Source: Pseudomonas linyingensis (GTDB taxonomy: Bacteria; Pseudomonadota; Gammaproteobacteria; Pseudomonadales; Pseudomonadaceae). From it: DNA of 64,000 bases. Numbering within the stretch: position 1 is the stretch's first letter; each line of letters starts with the position of its first letter. Positions 34,441 through 43,467 of the stretch are shown here, in pieces. The stretch is from NCBI RefSeq assembly GCF_900109175.1, contig NZ_FNZE01000017.1, forward strand, positions 1 to 64,000. The letters are read 5' to 3'. Under the pieces are notes generated by a model, which was given only the letters and a program-made list of their open reading frames with translations, was not told the DNA's origin and ran no database searches. The translations under genes were made by a program, and so were the position numbers.

Positions 34441-36201
34441 ATGAGCAACGACAATCAAGACAACAATCTTTCCCGGCGCAAGCTGCTGATCGGTGCAGGC
34501 CTGGTTGCCGGTGCTGCCTCCACTCTTGGCCTGGCCAGCTCGGTGCTTGCTGCCGGCGAGAAGTCTGCCAAGGGTGATCAGGCTTGGGACATGGAAACCG
34601 ACATCGTCTGTGTCGGCTCTGGTGCAGCGGCATGCTCGGCCGCGGTCACCGCCACCTCGCTGGGCGCCAAGGTGATCGTTGTCGAGAAGATGCCGATGCC
34701 TGGCGGCACCACCGGCAAGTCCGGCGGGGTGACCTGGATTCCCAACAACAAGTTCATCGCCGCCAATGGCGCTCAGGACAAGCGCGAAGACTGCCTGCGC
34801 TACATGGCTCGCTACGCCTACCCGGAAATGTACGCGGCCAACAGCGAGACCCTGGGCCTGCCGCAAGACGTTTTCCAGATGCTCGAAGCCTTCTACGACA
34901 ACGGCTCGAAGATGGTCGAGTGGATGGAGAAGATCGATGCGATGCACTTCCGTCAGTTCAAGATGTGGGACGTGGATACCGCGCCGCCGGACTACGGTGA
35001 CCACCTGGCGGAAAACAAGCTGAACAACATGCGCGCCATGGAGCCGGCGTCCGGCGCCAGCTCCGCCGGCGGCGGCAACAGCCTGGCCTATCAGCTGGAG
35101 CAGTGGCTGACCAAGCGTGACGTGCCCTTCCTGCTCGAGCACCGGGCCGTCGGCCTGATCAAGGACGGCGAGCGGGTGATCGGCCTCGAAGTGGAGAACG
35201 CCGGCAAGATCCTGCGCATCCATGCCCGCAAGGGCGTGATCTTCGGCACCGGCGGCTACTCCCACAACGTCGAGCTGGTGCGCCTGCATCAGCCGGGGCT
35301 TTACGGCGCCTGTGCCGCGGGCGGTTCGACCGGCGACTTCATCGGAATCGCCCAGCAGGCTGGGGCGAAGATGGGCCCGCTGGGCACTGCATGGCGTACT
35401 CCCGTGGTACTGGAGCAGGCGCTGGAGAACCGCGCGCTTCCCCATGGCGTGTTCTTCGCGCCGGGTGACTCGATGATCCACGTCAACAAGTACGGCAAGC
35501 GTGTGATGAACGAGAAGCGCAACTACAACGACCGTACTCGCGCGCACTTCACCTTCGATCCGGTCAATGCCGAATACCCGAACCGCTTCATGTTCATGGT
35601 CTTCGACGACCGCACCCTGGACCGCTACGCCGGTGCCTTGCCGCTGCCGCTCGACAAGCGCGAGTCCAAGTGGCTGATCGAAGGCAGCAATCCCCAGGAG
35701 CTGACCGCCAACATCAAGAAGCGCCTGCAGAGCCTGACCGGCAAGATCGGCAATCTGTCCTTGTCCGATGACTTTGCGCAGAACCTGGATGCCAGCATCG
35801 AGCGTTACAACAAGTTCGCCGAAGCCGGCCGGGACGAAGACTTCGACCGCGGATTGCATGAGTACGACCGGATCTGGAACAAGCTGTTCTCGCCGGTCAG
35901 CAAGAACGCCACGTTCCCGGCCAACGACAAGCCCAACCCGACCATGTACCCCATCGATCGCAAGAGCACCCTATATGCGGTGATCCTGGCGCCCGGAGCG
36001 CTGGACACCAATGCCGGGCCGGCGATCAACCCGTATGCCCAGGTGCTCTCGGCCAAGGGTGAGCCGATCACTGGCCTGTACGGCGCCGGCAACTGCATCG
36101 CCAGTCCGTCGGGGCCGGCTTACCTGGGGGCTGGCGGCACCATTGGCCTGGCCATGACCTTCGGATATCTGGCGGCCCGGCATGCCGTGGGACAAGCCTG
36201 A
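34441..36201 (+). CDS. Tat-exported KstD-like FAD dehydrogenase
   Basis: A 586-residue flavoprotein with a twin-arginine signal (SRRKLLIGAGLVAGAAS, ending LAAG near residue 40), so it is predicted to fold in the cytoplasm and act in the periplasm. The FAD site has DIVCVGSGAAACSAAV and GGTTGKSGGVTWIPNN; the C-terminus has GLYGAGNCIASPSGPAYLGAGGT, in which Y561 and G565 match the catalytic Tyr and Gly of 3-ketosteroid delta-1-dehydrogenase (Y-x-G-x-G). Delta-1-type desaturation of a cyclic ketone is the best guess. The stop overlaps the start of a cytochrome c gene, which would take its electrons. Confidence 0.9.
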   Translation: MSNDNQDNNLSRRKLLIGAGLVAGAASTLGLASSVLAAGEKSAKGDQAWDMETDIVCVGSGAAACSAAVTATSLGAKVIVVEKMPMPGGTTGKSGGVTWIPNNKFIAANGAQDKREDCLRYMARYAYPEMYAANSETLGLPQDVFQMLEAFYDNGSKMVEWMEKIDAMHFRQFKMWDVDTAPPDYGDHLAENKLNNMRAMEPASGASSAGGGNSLAYQLEQWLTKRDVPFLLEHRAVGLIKDGERVIGLEVENAGKILRIHARKGVIFGTGGYSHNVELVRLHQPGLYGACAAGGSTGDFIGIAQQAGAKMGPLGTAWRTPVVLEQALENRALPHGVFFAPGDSMIHVNKYGKRVMNEKRNYNDRTRAHFTFDPVNAEYPNRFMFMVFDDRTLDRYAGALPLPLDKRESKWLIEGSNPQELTANIKKRLQSLTGKIGNLSLSDDFAQNLDASIERYNKFAEAGRDEDFDRGLHEYDRIWNKLFSPVSKNATFPANDKPNPTMYPIDRKSTLYAVILAPGALDTNAGPAINPYAQVLSAKGEPITGLYGAGNCIASPSGPAYLGAGGTIGLAMTFGYLAARHAVGQA

Positions 36202-36599
36202 TGAACGCCCTTTCCAGAAAACTGCTGGCCCTGCTGGTGCTGGCCTTGCCACAGGCCGGGCTGCAGGCGGCTGAGGAGGTCAGCTTCTCCAAGGCGGTAG
36301 CGCCGATTTTCCGGGGGCAGTGTGCAACTTGCCACATGACCGGCAGCGAGCCGGGGGGCATGAAGCTGTATCCCTCGGCGGCCTACCAGAGCCTGGTCGG
36401 CGTGGCGTCGGCGAGTAGCCCGTTGCAGCGGGTCGCCCCCGGCGAGCCGGAGCAGAGCTACCTGCTGCACAAGCTGCAGGGAACTCATCTGAATGTCGGC
36501 GGTGCGGGGGTGCAGATGCCCTTCGCCGAGCCGCCGCTGCCGGAGGACAGTCTGCAACTGATTCGTCTGTGGATCGAGCAGGGAGCGAAGAACAACTGA
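36201..36599 (+). CDS. Small c-type cytochrome, exported
   Basis: The 132-residue precursor has a Sec signal (MNALSRKLLALLVLALPQAG, cleavage near LQA-AEE) and one haem-binding motif C41-AT-C44-H45. A candidate axial Met lies in GVQMPFAEPPLPED. The layout (FSKAVAPIFRGQCATCH ... LIRLWIEQGAKN) is that of periplasmic cytochromes of the PSD1/planctomycete-type and of dehydrogenase partners. Its start shares one base with the flavoprotein stop, so translation is coupled; it is probably the electron acceptor of that enzyme (inference). Confidence 0.88.
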   Translation: MNALSRKLLALLVLALPQAGLQAAEEVSFSKAVAPIFRGQCATCHMTGSEPGGMKLYPSAAYQSLVGVASASSPLQRVAPGEPEQSYLLHKLQGTHLNVGGAGVQMPFAEPPLPEDSLQLIRLWIEQGAKNN

Positions 36600-36728
36600 A
36601 GTTGTAAAAAGAGGTCGCCCTCTTTCCCGGCGAAACCTCGGCGGACGCCGAGCAGCCTTGCTTCCGGGCGAGTGGGGGCATTGGTAAAAACGAGTAACCA
36701 CCATACAAGAACAATGAAGGGGTAGCTT

Positions 36729-38114
36729 ATGAAGACGTTTGCCAAGCATGCTTTGCTGCTGTGTGCGGTAAGTGCTGCCAACGCCAGTTGGGCGGCGCTG
36801 AGTCCCGAGGAAATCGCCAAGCTGGGTGCCGAGCTGACGCCCTGGGGCGCCATCAAGGCTGGCAATGCCGACGGCAGCATTCCCGCCTATACCGGTGGCA
36901 TCGAGCCGCCGGCCAGCTACGACCCGTCCAAGCCGGGCATCCGCCCAGACCCCTTCGCCGACGAGAAGCCGCTGTTCAGCGTGACTGCCGCCAACCTGGC
37001 CGAGCACGGCGACAAGGTGACCGAAGGCTTCAAGGAAATGCTCAAGAAGTACCCGTCCTTCCGCATGGATGTCTACCCGACCCATCGCACGGCCAAGTAC
37101 CCGGATTACGTCACCCAGAACACCCTGAAGAACGCCGCGACCTGCGCACTGGCCGAGAACCTCCTGCAACTGGCCGGTACCTGCTACGGCGGCGTGCCGT
37201 TCCCGATTCCGAAGAACGGCGCCGAGGTCATGTGGAACCGTACCCTGAAGTACGACCAGTACGCCTATTACTCGCCGGCGCAGCTGTCCACGCTGGTGGA
37301 CTCCACTGGCCGCAAGATCCAGACCGGGGGCTTCGCCTACTGGCAGACCTTCCCGCACTACGACCCGGCGCGCACCACGCCGATCGGCCCCGAAGATATG
37401 CTCGAATACGGTCGCGTCGACTGGACGGCACCGGCGCGCAAGGCGGGCGAGAAGCTGGTCCTCCATGATTCGGTGGACATGCTGGAAGTGGGTCGCCGGG
37501 CCTGGTCCTACCTGCCGGGCCAGCGCCGAGTGAAGCTGTCCCCGGACGTGGCCTACGATACGCCGAGCCCGGCCGGTGGTGGCGTGGGCACCGTAGACGA
37601 CACCCAGGTGTTCTATGGCGCCCAGGATCGCTACGACTACAAGTTGGTGGGCAAGAAGGAAATGTACATTCCGTACAACACCTTCAAATTGCACGATCCG
37701 CAGAAGTGCTCGGACGAGCAGGTGTTCACCCCCAACCACCTGAACCCGGACTGCGTGCGTTGGGAGAAGCACCGCGTCTGGGTAGTCGAGGCCACGCTCA
37801 AGCCGGGCAAGCGCCACGTCTATCCCAAGCGTACCTTCTACTGGGACGAGGATATCCCTGCCGTCGGCATGGCTGACAACTACGACGATGCCGGCAAGAT
37901 CTACCGGGTGACCCAGGCCAACTACTACCCCTTCTACGAAACCACCGGGCACAACCCGCATGAGTTCGTGGTGCATGACATGACCAGCGGTGCCTATGTG
38001 CGCCAGGCCTACACCCAGGCAGGCAAGGGCATGATGGTGGTGACCAAGCCGGAAGAGGCCAAACCCTCGGGCTTCTACCAGGCCAACAGCCTGACCAACA
38101 GCGGTGTCCGCTGA
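36729..38114 (+). CDS. DUF1329 family exported protein, copy 1
   Basis: The 461-residue precursor has a signal peptide (to about residue 22, ANASWA) followed by the DUF1329 domain: LGAELTPWGAIKAGNADGSI, YPTHRTAKYPDY, PGQRRVKLSPDVAYDTPSP, NPDCVRWEKHRVWVVEATLK. DUF1329 has a LolB-like lipid-binding fold by structural inference in the family and commonly occurs with DUF1302. A role in moving the hydrophobic substrate through the periplasm is plausible, not shown. The leader CAAGAACAATGAAGG has AAnAAnAA at 36707-36714. A clear paralogue is at 48788. Confidence 0.88.
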   Translation: MKTFAKHALLLCAVSAANASWAALSPEEIAKLGAELTPWGAIKAGNADGSIPAYTGGIEPPASYDPSKPGIRPDPFADEKPLFSVTAANLAEHGDKVTEGFKEMLKKYPSFRMDVYPTHRTAKYPDYVTQNTLKNAATCALAENLLQLAGTCYGGVPFPIPKNGAEVMWNRTLKYDQYAYYSPAQLSTLVDSTGRKIQTGGFAYWQTFPHYDPARTTPIGPEDMLEYGRVDWTAPARKAGEKLVLHDSVDMLEVGRRAWSYLPGQRRVKLSPDVAYDTPSPAGGGVGTVDDTQVFYGAQDRYDYKLVGKKEMYIPYNTFKLHDPQKCSDEQVFTPNHLNPDCVRWEKHRVWVVEATLKPGKRHVYPKRTFYWDEDIPAVGMADNYDDAGKIYRVTQANYYPFYETTGHNPHEFVVHDMTSGAYVRQAYTQAGKGMMVVTKPEEAKPSGFYQANSLTNSGVR

Positions 38115-38146
38115 GTCTTGACCTCGGCAATCTGAAGGGCAGGGTG

Positions 38147-38176
38147 GACCGGGAAGGCTCGTGTGCCTTCCCGGTC
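38147..38176 (+). repeat. Intercistronic stem-loop, DUF1329 to SnoaL-like 3
   Basis: GACCGGGAAGGC and GCCTTCCCGGTC form a perfect 12-bp stem with a TCGTGT loop, ending 7 bp before the AGGAGG ribosome site of the next gene. Confidence 0.55.
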
Positions 38177-38196
38177 TCGCCACAGGAGGACGCTTC

Positions 38197-38712
38197 ATGA
38201 ACGAGAGTGGATTGCAGCAACTCGACAGCCTGCGCGCCGAGTTGGCAGACCTGACCGCGCGCCGCGATATCCAGCAGGCGCTCAACGACTACATGCGGGG
38301 TCAGGACCGCCTGCTGCCCGACCTGCAGCGCCAGGCCTTCCACGAGGACGGTTGGGTCGACTGCGGGCTGTTCGCCGGGCGGGCGTGGGAGTTCGTCGAC
38401 TTCGCCCAGGGCTTCCTGGCGCAGTGCGATGCCAGCCAGCACCTCATCGGCCAGGTTGACATCAAGCTGGACGGCAAGCGTGCGCAAGGCGAGGTGTACT
38501 TCATCGCCCACCACCGTACGATCGAGAAGGGCGAGAAGTTCGACCTGTTCATCGCCGGCCGCTATCACGACGAGTACGAGGACCGAGGCACCGGCTGGAA
38601 GATTTCCCGGCGCAAGGAGATCGTCGACTGGGCGCGGACCGATCCGGCTGCCGACAGTTTCCTCAGGGAGCAGACCTCGCTGCACCTGGCGCGGCGCGGC
38701 GCGGCCGGATAG
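38197..38712 (+). CDS. SnoaL/LinA-like (NTF2-fold) protein 3
   Basis: The 171-residue protein carries D37 (GQDRLLPDL) and H82 (SQHLIGQVDIKLDG) at the LinA dyad positions and RYHDEYEDRGTGWKISRRKE near the end. ATG 38197 follows a perfect AGGAGG. It closes the site 7 operon; operator site 8 and Rieske D lie just beyond. It may serve as dehydratase or as a partner of a Rieske enzyme. Confidence 0.82.
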   Translation: MNESGLQQLDSLRAELADLTARRDIQQALNDYMRGQDRLLPDLQRQAFHEDGWVDCGLFAGRAWEFVDFAQGFLAQCDASQHLIGQVDIKLDGKRAQGEVYFIAHHRTIEKGEKFDLFIAGRYHDEYEDRGTGWKISRRKEIVDWARTDPAADSFLREQTSLHLARRGAAG

Positions 38713-38739
38713 CGGTTGCAGTTTTCTTCGGATCGCATT

Positions 38740-38759
38740 AAAACAAATTTGTTTGTCTT
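38740..38759. promoter_or_regulatory. Operator site 8 (AAAAC-N10-GTCTT)
   Basis: AAAAC-AAATTTGTTT-GTCTT, one mismatch in the right arm, 63 bp before Rieske D. The leader continues with AACAATAA (38800-38807), a CA motif, and GGAGG. Confidence 0.65.
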
Positions 38760-38822
38760 CAATTGGGGCCGCAAGGTCTTCATAAAGCTGCACCTCTATA
38801 ACAATAATCACGGAGGTCGAAC

Positions 38823-40220
38823 ATGAATAAAGCGCTGCATCTGGCGCCGGGTGAGGCTCGCTGTCCTGGAGCCAGTACCGCCGACATCATCGCTTCGGAC
38901 GGCGACCACGCACCGGCCCATCTCACCGATCCGTCCTATCGCTTTCTGGGCGATCAGGACATCCCCTACGAGCACTACACCTCCCGCGATTTCTTCGCCC
39001 TCGAGCAGAAGAAACTGTGGAGCCGCGTCTGGCAGTGGGCCTGCCGCGAAGAGGACATTCCCGAGCCGGGCGACTACTACGTCTACGAGATAGTCGAGAA
39101 GTCGGTGCTGGTGGTGCGCACGCAGGACGGCAGCATCAAGGCCTATCCCAATGCCTGCCTGCACCGCGGCACCCAGCTGAAGCCCGCCGGCTCCTGCGGT
39201 CGTTCGAAGGAGCTGCGCTGCCCGTTCCACGGCTTCACCTGGTCGCTGGAAGGCGAGCTGACCGACGTGCCCTGCCGCTGGGACTTCCCGCACATGGAGG
39301 ATGAGCGCTTCCGTCTGCCGGAGCTCAAGGTCGAGACCTGGGGCGGCTTCGTCTTCATCAACTTCGACCCCAATGCCACGCCGCTGGCCGAGCACCTGGG
39401 CATCCTTCCCGAGCATTTCGCCCAGTGGGATCTCTCCGAGAAGTTCGTCGCCCTGCATGTGCGCAAGCTGTTGCCGGCCAACTGGAAGGCCTGTCTGGAG
39501 GCCTTCCTGGAATCCTTCCATGTGTTGGAAACCCATCCCCAGGGCGTGCTGACCGTCGGCGATGCCAATACCCAGTACGACATCTACGGCGACACGGTAT
39601 CGCGCTTCGTCCACTTGGTCGGCTTCCCCAGCCCGCACCTCAAGGAAACCTTCACCCAGCAGCAGCTGCTCGATGCGTTGCTGGCCGAGGGCGTGGTAGA
39701 GGGCGTGGGCGGCGAGGGCTCCAAGTTGCTGGTGCCGGAAGGCAGCACGGCGCGCAAGGTGTTCGCCGAGCATATCCAGGCGACCCTGGGCAAGGCCTAT
39801 GGCAAGGATCTGTCGCACCTGAGCATCTCGGAAACCATCGACGCCATCGAGTACTGCCTGTTCCCCAACACCTGCTTCTTCCCGTCGCTGCTGTTCCCGA
39901 TGGTCTACCGCTTCCGCCCCAACGGCAACGATGTGGACTCCTGCATCTTCGATCTGCTGTACCTGCAGCCGGTACCCGACTCGGGCGAGCGCCCGGATCC
40001 GGCCGAGCCGGTGGAGCTGGATTTCGAGCAGTCCTTCCATGAGGTGCCGGGGCTTGATCCGGGCCTGGCGACCATCTACGACCAGGACACCGGCAACCTG
40101 ATCGCCCAGCAGCGCGGCTTCAAGTCCAGCACCAAGCCGGGCGAGACCTTGGGCAACTACCAGGAAATCCGCATCCGCCAGCTGCACCAGACGTTGGTCA
40201 AGTACCTGGCTGCCGAGTGA
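38823..40220 (+). CDS. Rieske oxygenase alpha subunit D
   Basis: A 465-residue Rieske oxygenase: cluster ligands C112-x-H114 and C133-x2-H136, iron ligands H233 and H238 (FLESFHVLETH), Glu230 in place of the bridging Asp. It is closely related to Rieske E (42040), sharing the N-terminal GEARCPG ... DIIASD, QDIPYEHYTS, VWQWACR and HPQG/HPQL segments, and more distantly to F (58082). The pair D/E surrounds a SnoaL-like and the ferredoxin gene, so both may use that ferredoxin. Leader and GGAGG support the ATG at 38823. Confidence 0.93.
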   Translation: MNKALHLAPGEARCPGASTADIIASDGDHAPAHLTDPSYRFLGDQDIPYEHYTSRDFFALEQKKLWSRVWQWACREEDIPEPGDYYVYEIVEKSVLVVRTQDGSIKAYPNACLHRGTQLKPAGSCGRSKELRCPFHGFTWSLEGELTDVPCRWDFPHMEDERFRLPELKVETWGGFVFINFDPNATPLAEHLGILPEHFAQWDLSEKFVALHVRKLLPANWKACLEAFLESFHVLETHPQGVLTVGDANTQYDIYGDTVSRFVHLVGFPSPHLKETFTQQQLLDALLAEGVVEGVGGEGSKLLVPEGSTARKVFAEHIQATLGKAYGKDLSHLSISETIDAIEYCLFPNTCFFPSLLFPMVYRFRPNGNDVDSCIFDLLYLQPVPDSGERPDPAEPVELDFEQSFHEVPGLDPGLATIYDQDTGNLIAQQRGFKSSTKPGETLGNYQEIRIRQLHQTLVKYLAAE

Positions 40221-40258
40221 GGCAGTCGTCCGTTCTCCAATTTCGAACCGAGGTGGAC

Positions 40259-41044
40259 ATGCAACGTATCAAGGACAAGGTGGCGCTGGTGACCGGCGCC
40301 GCATCAGGTATTGGTGCCGGGATTGCCCGACTGTTCGTCGAGGAAGGCGCCAAGGTGCTGCTGGCCGACATCAACTGTGTCGCCGGCGAGGCTCTGGCCG
40401 ATCAGCTCGGCGCCAATGCGGCCTTCGCCAAGCTGGATGTCAGTATCGACTCCGACTGGAGCGCAGCACTGGCGGAGCTGGAGCAGCGCTGGGGTGCGCT
40501 GGACATCCTGGTGCAGAGCGCCGGCATTTCCTATCCGGCGCACATCGAGGCCGCCACCCTGGACGACTGGGACCGGCACATGGCAGTGCATGCGCGCGGC
40601 GCCTTCCTCGGCTGCAAGCACGCCATCGCCAGCATGAAGAAGAAGCGCTCCGGCTCGATCGTCAACATCTCCACAGTGGAAAGCATCCGTCCGGGGCCGT
40701 TGTTCGTCTGTTATGGCGCCGCCAAGGCGGCGCAGGATGCGGTGACCAAGACCGTGGCGCTGCACTGCGGAGAGCAGGGCTACAACATCCGCTGCAACTC
40801 GGTGCACCCGGCGGCGACTCGCACGCCCAACCTGCAGCAGTACCTGGACGCGTCCGACGATCCACAGAGCCTGGAAGCCATCTATGCCGGCATGCAGCCG
40901 TTGAACCGCATCGCCGAAGTCAGCGAGATCGCCGCCGCCGTGCTGTTCCTCGCCAGCGACGAAGCCAGCTTCGTCACCGGGCACCAGATGTACGTCGACG
41001 GCGGCGTGCTGGCCAAACCCTATCCGGCGGGCGAAGGCGCCTGA
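40259..41044 (+). CDS. Short-chain dehydrogenase/reductase
   Basis: The 261-residue SDR has TGAASGIG (12-19), S138, Y152 and K156; the NNAG motif reads QSAG, an unusual loss of both Asn residues. The D37 in LADIN fits NAD. ATG 40259 follows GAGGTG; a longer frame at 40217 begins inside the gap. It shares GAFLGCKHAI with the SDR at 31580. A strong hairpin follows its stop. Confidence 0.9.
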   Translation: MQRIKDKVALVTGAASGIGAGIARLFVEEGAKVLLADINCVAGEALADQLGANAAFAKLDVSIDSDWSAALAELEQRWGALDILVQSAGISYPAHIEAATLDDWDRHMAVHARGAFLGCKHAIASMKKKRSGSIVNISTVESIRPGPLFVCYGAAKAAQDAVTKTVALHCGEQGYNIRCNSVHPAATRTPNLQQYLDASDDPQSLEAIYAGMQPLNRIAEVSEIAAAVLFLASDEASFVTGHQMYVDGGVLAKPYPAGEGA

Positions 41045-41050
41045 TTGCTG

Positions 41051-41082
41051 CGGGTGGGAAGCGTGTGAGCGCTTCCCACCCG
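41051..41082 (+). repeat. Intercistronic stem-loop, SDR to SnoaL-like 4
   Basis: CGGGTGGGAAGCG and CGCTTCCCACCCG form a perfect 13-bp stem with a 6-base loop, 6 bp after the SDR stop. It is the strongest hairpin of the window, but no T-run follows. Confidence 0.55.
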
Positions 41083-41119
41083 TGAGCGCTACGCCACGGG
41101 TCTTTGTGAAGGACATGCG

Positions 41120-41638
41120 ATGAATCTCGAACAGATGCAAATCCAGCTGGAAACCCTGCAGGCCAAGCAGGCTCTGCACGAGCTGCTTGCCAACTACTGC
41201 GCCGGCGTCGATCGCCGCGACCGGGCGCTGCTGGAGTCGCTGTGGTGGCCGGAGGCGACCATGGACTTCGGACTGTTCGCCGGCCCGGCGGCGCAGTTCT
41301 GCGAACTCATCACCGCCGACAACCCGGCGGTGCAGATCACCTGGCATTTCACCAGCAACGAGACGTTCGAGATCGACGGCGACCGCGCCAGCGGCCGCGC
41401 CTACGTGATCGGCATGAGTGCGCTGGCGGGTGACGACAAACCCACCCAGCACATCGCCGCCGGCCGCTACCTCGATCAGTACGAGCGCCGCGGCGGTGTC
41501 TGGAAGTTCAGCAAGCGTCTGTTCGTGCTCGATCTCAATTTCAACGAGACCAGCAGCGCGATCTGGGACAGCGGCATCGGCGCCGCCGTGACCCGCGGCA
41601 AGGCCGGGCTGGACGACGTTTCCTATTCCTTCGCCTGA
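41120..41638 (+). CDS. SnoaL/LinA-like (NTF2-fold) protein 4
   Basis: A 172-residue protein in which GVDRRDRALLESLWW aligns well with the LinA segment around its catalytic Asp, giving D31, and TWHFTSNETFEIDGD gives H76. Also RYLDQYERRGGVWKFSKRLF, as in LinA (YERRDGVWKFSK). This is the clearest LinA-like member of the five, so a base-catalysed dehydration is favoured. It stands directly before the Rieske ferredoxin gene. Confidence 0.85.
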   Translation: MNLEQMQIQLETLQAKQALHELLANYCAGVDRRDRALLESLWWPEATMDFGLFAGPAAQFCELITADNPAVQITWHFTSNETFEIDGDRASGRAYVIGMSALAGDDKPTQHIAAGRYLDQYERRGGVWKFSKRLFVLDLNFNETSSAIWDSGIGAAVTRGKAGLDDVSYSFA

Positions 41639-41666
41639 GTGCGCTCAGTACCAAGGGGAGTAACCC

Positions 41667-41996
41667 ATGAGCCAATTCCATCACGTACTGGACTGCGCAG
41701 ATCTTCCGGCCGGCAAGAGCCTGGCCGTGGACCTCGACGGCCTCAGCGTCCTGGTGTGCAACGTCAACAACGAATACTTCGCCGTGGAGAACCGCTGCAC
41801 CCACCAGGGTGCGGAGCTGCAGGGCGGTCGGATCCGCAACGGCATGATCGCCTGCCCGCTGCACGGGGTGCTGTTCGACGTGCGCAACGGTTGCGGCAAG
41901 GGGCCGTTGGGACGGGTGCCGCTGCGCACCTTCGCCGTGCAGGTGGTCGACGGTCGTATCGAGGTCAGCCAGGAAGCCGCGGCCGTACCGGCCTGA
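41667..41996 (+). CDS. Rieske-type [2Fe-2S] ferredoxin
   Basis: A 109-residue soluble ferredoxin of the biphenyl/naphthalene-dioxygenase type. The cluster ligands are C44-T-H46 and C63-PL-H66. It is the only ferredoxin gene seen, so it probably feeds electrons to several of the six oxygenases, from the reductase at 63534 or another one (inference). Next to Rieske E, 43 bp upstream. RBS AAGGGGAG at 41653-41660. Confidence 0.93.
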   Translation: MSQFHHVLDCADLPAGKSLAVDLDGLSVLVCNVNNEYFAVENRCTHQGAELQGGRIRNGMIACPLHGVLFDVRNGCGKGPLGRVPLRTFAVQVVDGRIEVSQEAAAVPA

Positions 41997-42039
41997 GCGT
42001 CAGCTCTGCACTCCATAACAAGAACAACAGGTGACCCCC

Positions 42040-43467
42040 ATGAACAGCAAGCTCAAGATGCCCCTGATTCCTGGCGATTATGCCGGCCTGCAACCCGGCG
42101 AGGCGCGCTGCCCCGGCCCCACCGTGCAGGACATCATCGCCAGCGACGCGCTGCCCGCTCCCGAGGTGCTACGCACCAGCAATTACGAGTTCATCGGCGA
42201 CAGCGACATTCCCTACCGACGCTACACCTCGCCGGCCTTCTTCCAGCAGGAGCTGGACGATATGTGGCCGAAGGTCTGGCAATGGGCCTGCCGCCTCGAG
42301 CACATTCCCCAGGTGGGCGACTACTACGTATACGAACTCGGTCCGTATTCGTTCCTGATCGTCAATACGGAGAAGGGCATCAAGGGCTACTACAACTCCT
42401 GCCTGCACCGTGGCACCAAGCTGCGCCCGGAGGAGGGCATGGGCTGCGCCCAGGAGCTGCGCTGCCCCTATCACGGCTGGACCTGGACCCTGGAAGGCGA
42501 GATTGCCCGCGTGCCCTGCGCCTGGGACTTCCCCCATGCCAAGCCGGAGGACTACCGCCTGCCGGAAGTGCGGGTCGAAACCTGGGGCGGCTTCGTGTTC
42601 ATCAACATGGACGAGAATGCCAAGCCCCTGCACGAGTACATGGAGGTCATGCCCGAGCATTTCCGCAACTGGGATCTCGAGCAGCGCTTCACCGAACTGC
42701 ACATGGCCAAGGTGCTGCCGTGCAACTGGAAGACCGGACTGGAGGCCTTTCTCGAGTCCTACCACGTGGTTGAGACCCATCCGCAGCTGCTGCAGGGCAC
42801 CGGCGATGCCAACGTCCAGTACGACCTGTATGGCGATCACGTCACCCGCTTCTACGCGGTCGGCGGGGTGAGCAGCCCGCACCTCGAGCAGCCGCTCAGC
42901 GAGCAGGAGCTGGTCAACTCGATGCTGGTGGGCGATCGCACGGTGATTAGTGACGAACTCACCGTGCAGCCCGGGGAAACCGCGCGCATCGTCATGGCGC
43001 GCTATCTGCGCAAGATCCTCGGCGACAAATACCGGGTCGACCTGAGCCAGATGTCCGACGCCGAGATGATCGATACCATCGAATACCACCTGTTCCCCAA
43101 CATGGTGCTGTTCCCGGGCGTTTCGCTGCCCATGGTCTATCGCTTCCGCCCGTTGGGCACCGATGTCGATCGTTGCCTGTTCGAGATCCTGTTCCTGCGT
43201 CCGCTGGCCGAAGGCCAGGAGCGCCCCGATGCGCCGGAAGTGGCGATGGTGGCCGAGGAGGAGTCCTACGACGTGGTGCCCGGCATGGACCCGTACCTGG
43301 CCCATGTCTATGACCAGGACACCGCCAACCTGCGCGCCCAGCAGCAGGGCTTCAAGGCCTCGAAGAAGAAGGGCGAGACCCTGGGCAACTATCAGGAGGC
43401 GCGCATTCGCCACTTCCACCGCACCCTGGACCGTTACCTGGCCCGCGCCAGCCGCGGGGAAGGCTGA
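42040..43467 (+). CDS. Rieske oxygenase alpha subunit E
   Basis: A 475-residue Rieske oxygenase: C121-x-H123 and C142-x2-H145 for the cluster; H242 and H247 (FLESYHVVETH) for iron; Glu239 for the bridging residue. Paralogue of D. The ATG at 42040 is preferred over GTG at 42031, since AGGTGA spaced five bases before it fits as ribosome site and the D homologue begins the same way. The leader AACAAGAACAACAG (42017-42030) contains a CA motif. It is joined without gap to the EthD gene. Confidence 0.93.
   Translation: MNSKLKMPLIPGDYAGLQPGEARCPGPTVQDIIASDALPAPEVLRTSNYEFIGDSDIPYRRYTSPAFFQQELDDMWPKVWQWACRLEHIPQVGDYYVYELGPYSFLIVNTEKGIKGYYNSCLHRGTKLRPEEGMGCAQELRCPYHGWTWTLEGEIARVPCAWDFPHAKPEDYRLPEVRVETWGGFVFINMDENAKPLHEYMEVMPEHFRNWDLEQRFTELHMAKVLPCNWKTGLEAFLESYHVVETHPQLLQGTGDANVQYDLYGDHVTRFYAVGGVSSPHLEQPLSEQELVNSMLVGDRTVISDELTVQPGETARIVMARYLRKILGDKYRVDLSQMSDAEMIDTIEYHLFPNMVLFPGVSLPMVYRFRPLGTDVDRCLFEILFLRPLAEGQERPDAPEVAMVAEEESYDVVPGMDPYLAHVYDQDTANLRAQQQGFKASKKKGETLGNYQEARIRHFHRTLDRYLARASRGEG

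Noticed and set aside
41051-41082. Intrinsic terminator after the SDR at 40259
   Set aside because: The stem is perfect but is followed by GC-rich sequence without a T-run, and the operon clearly continues.
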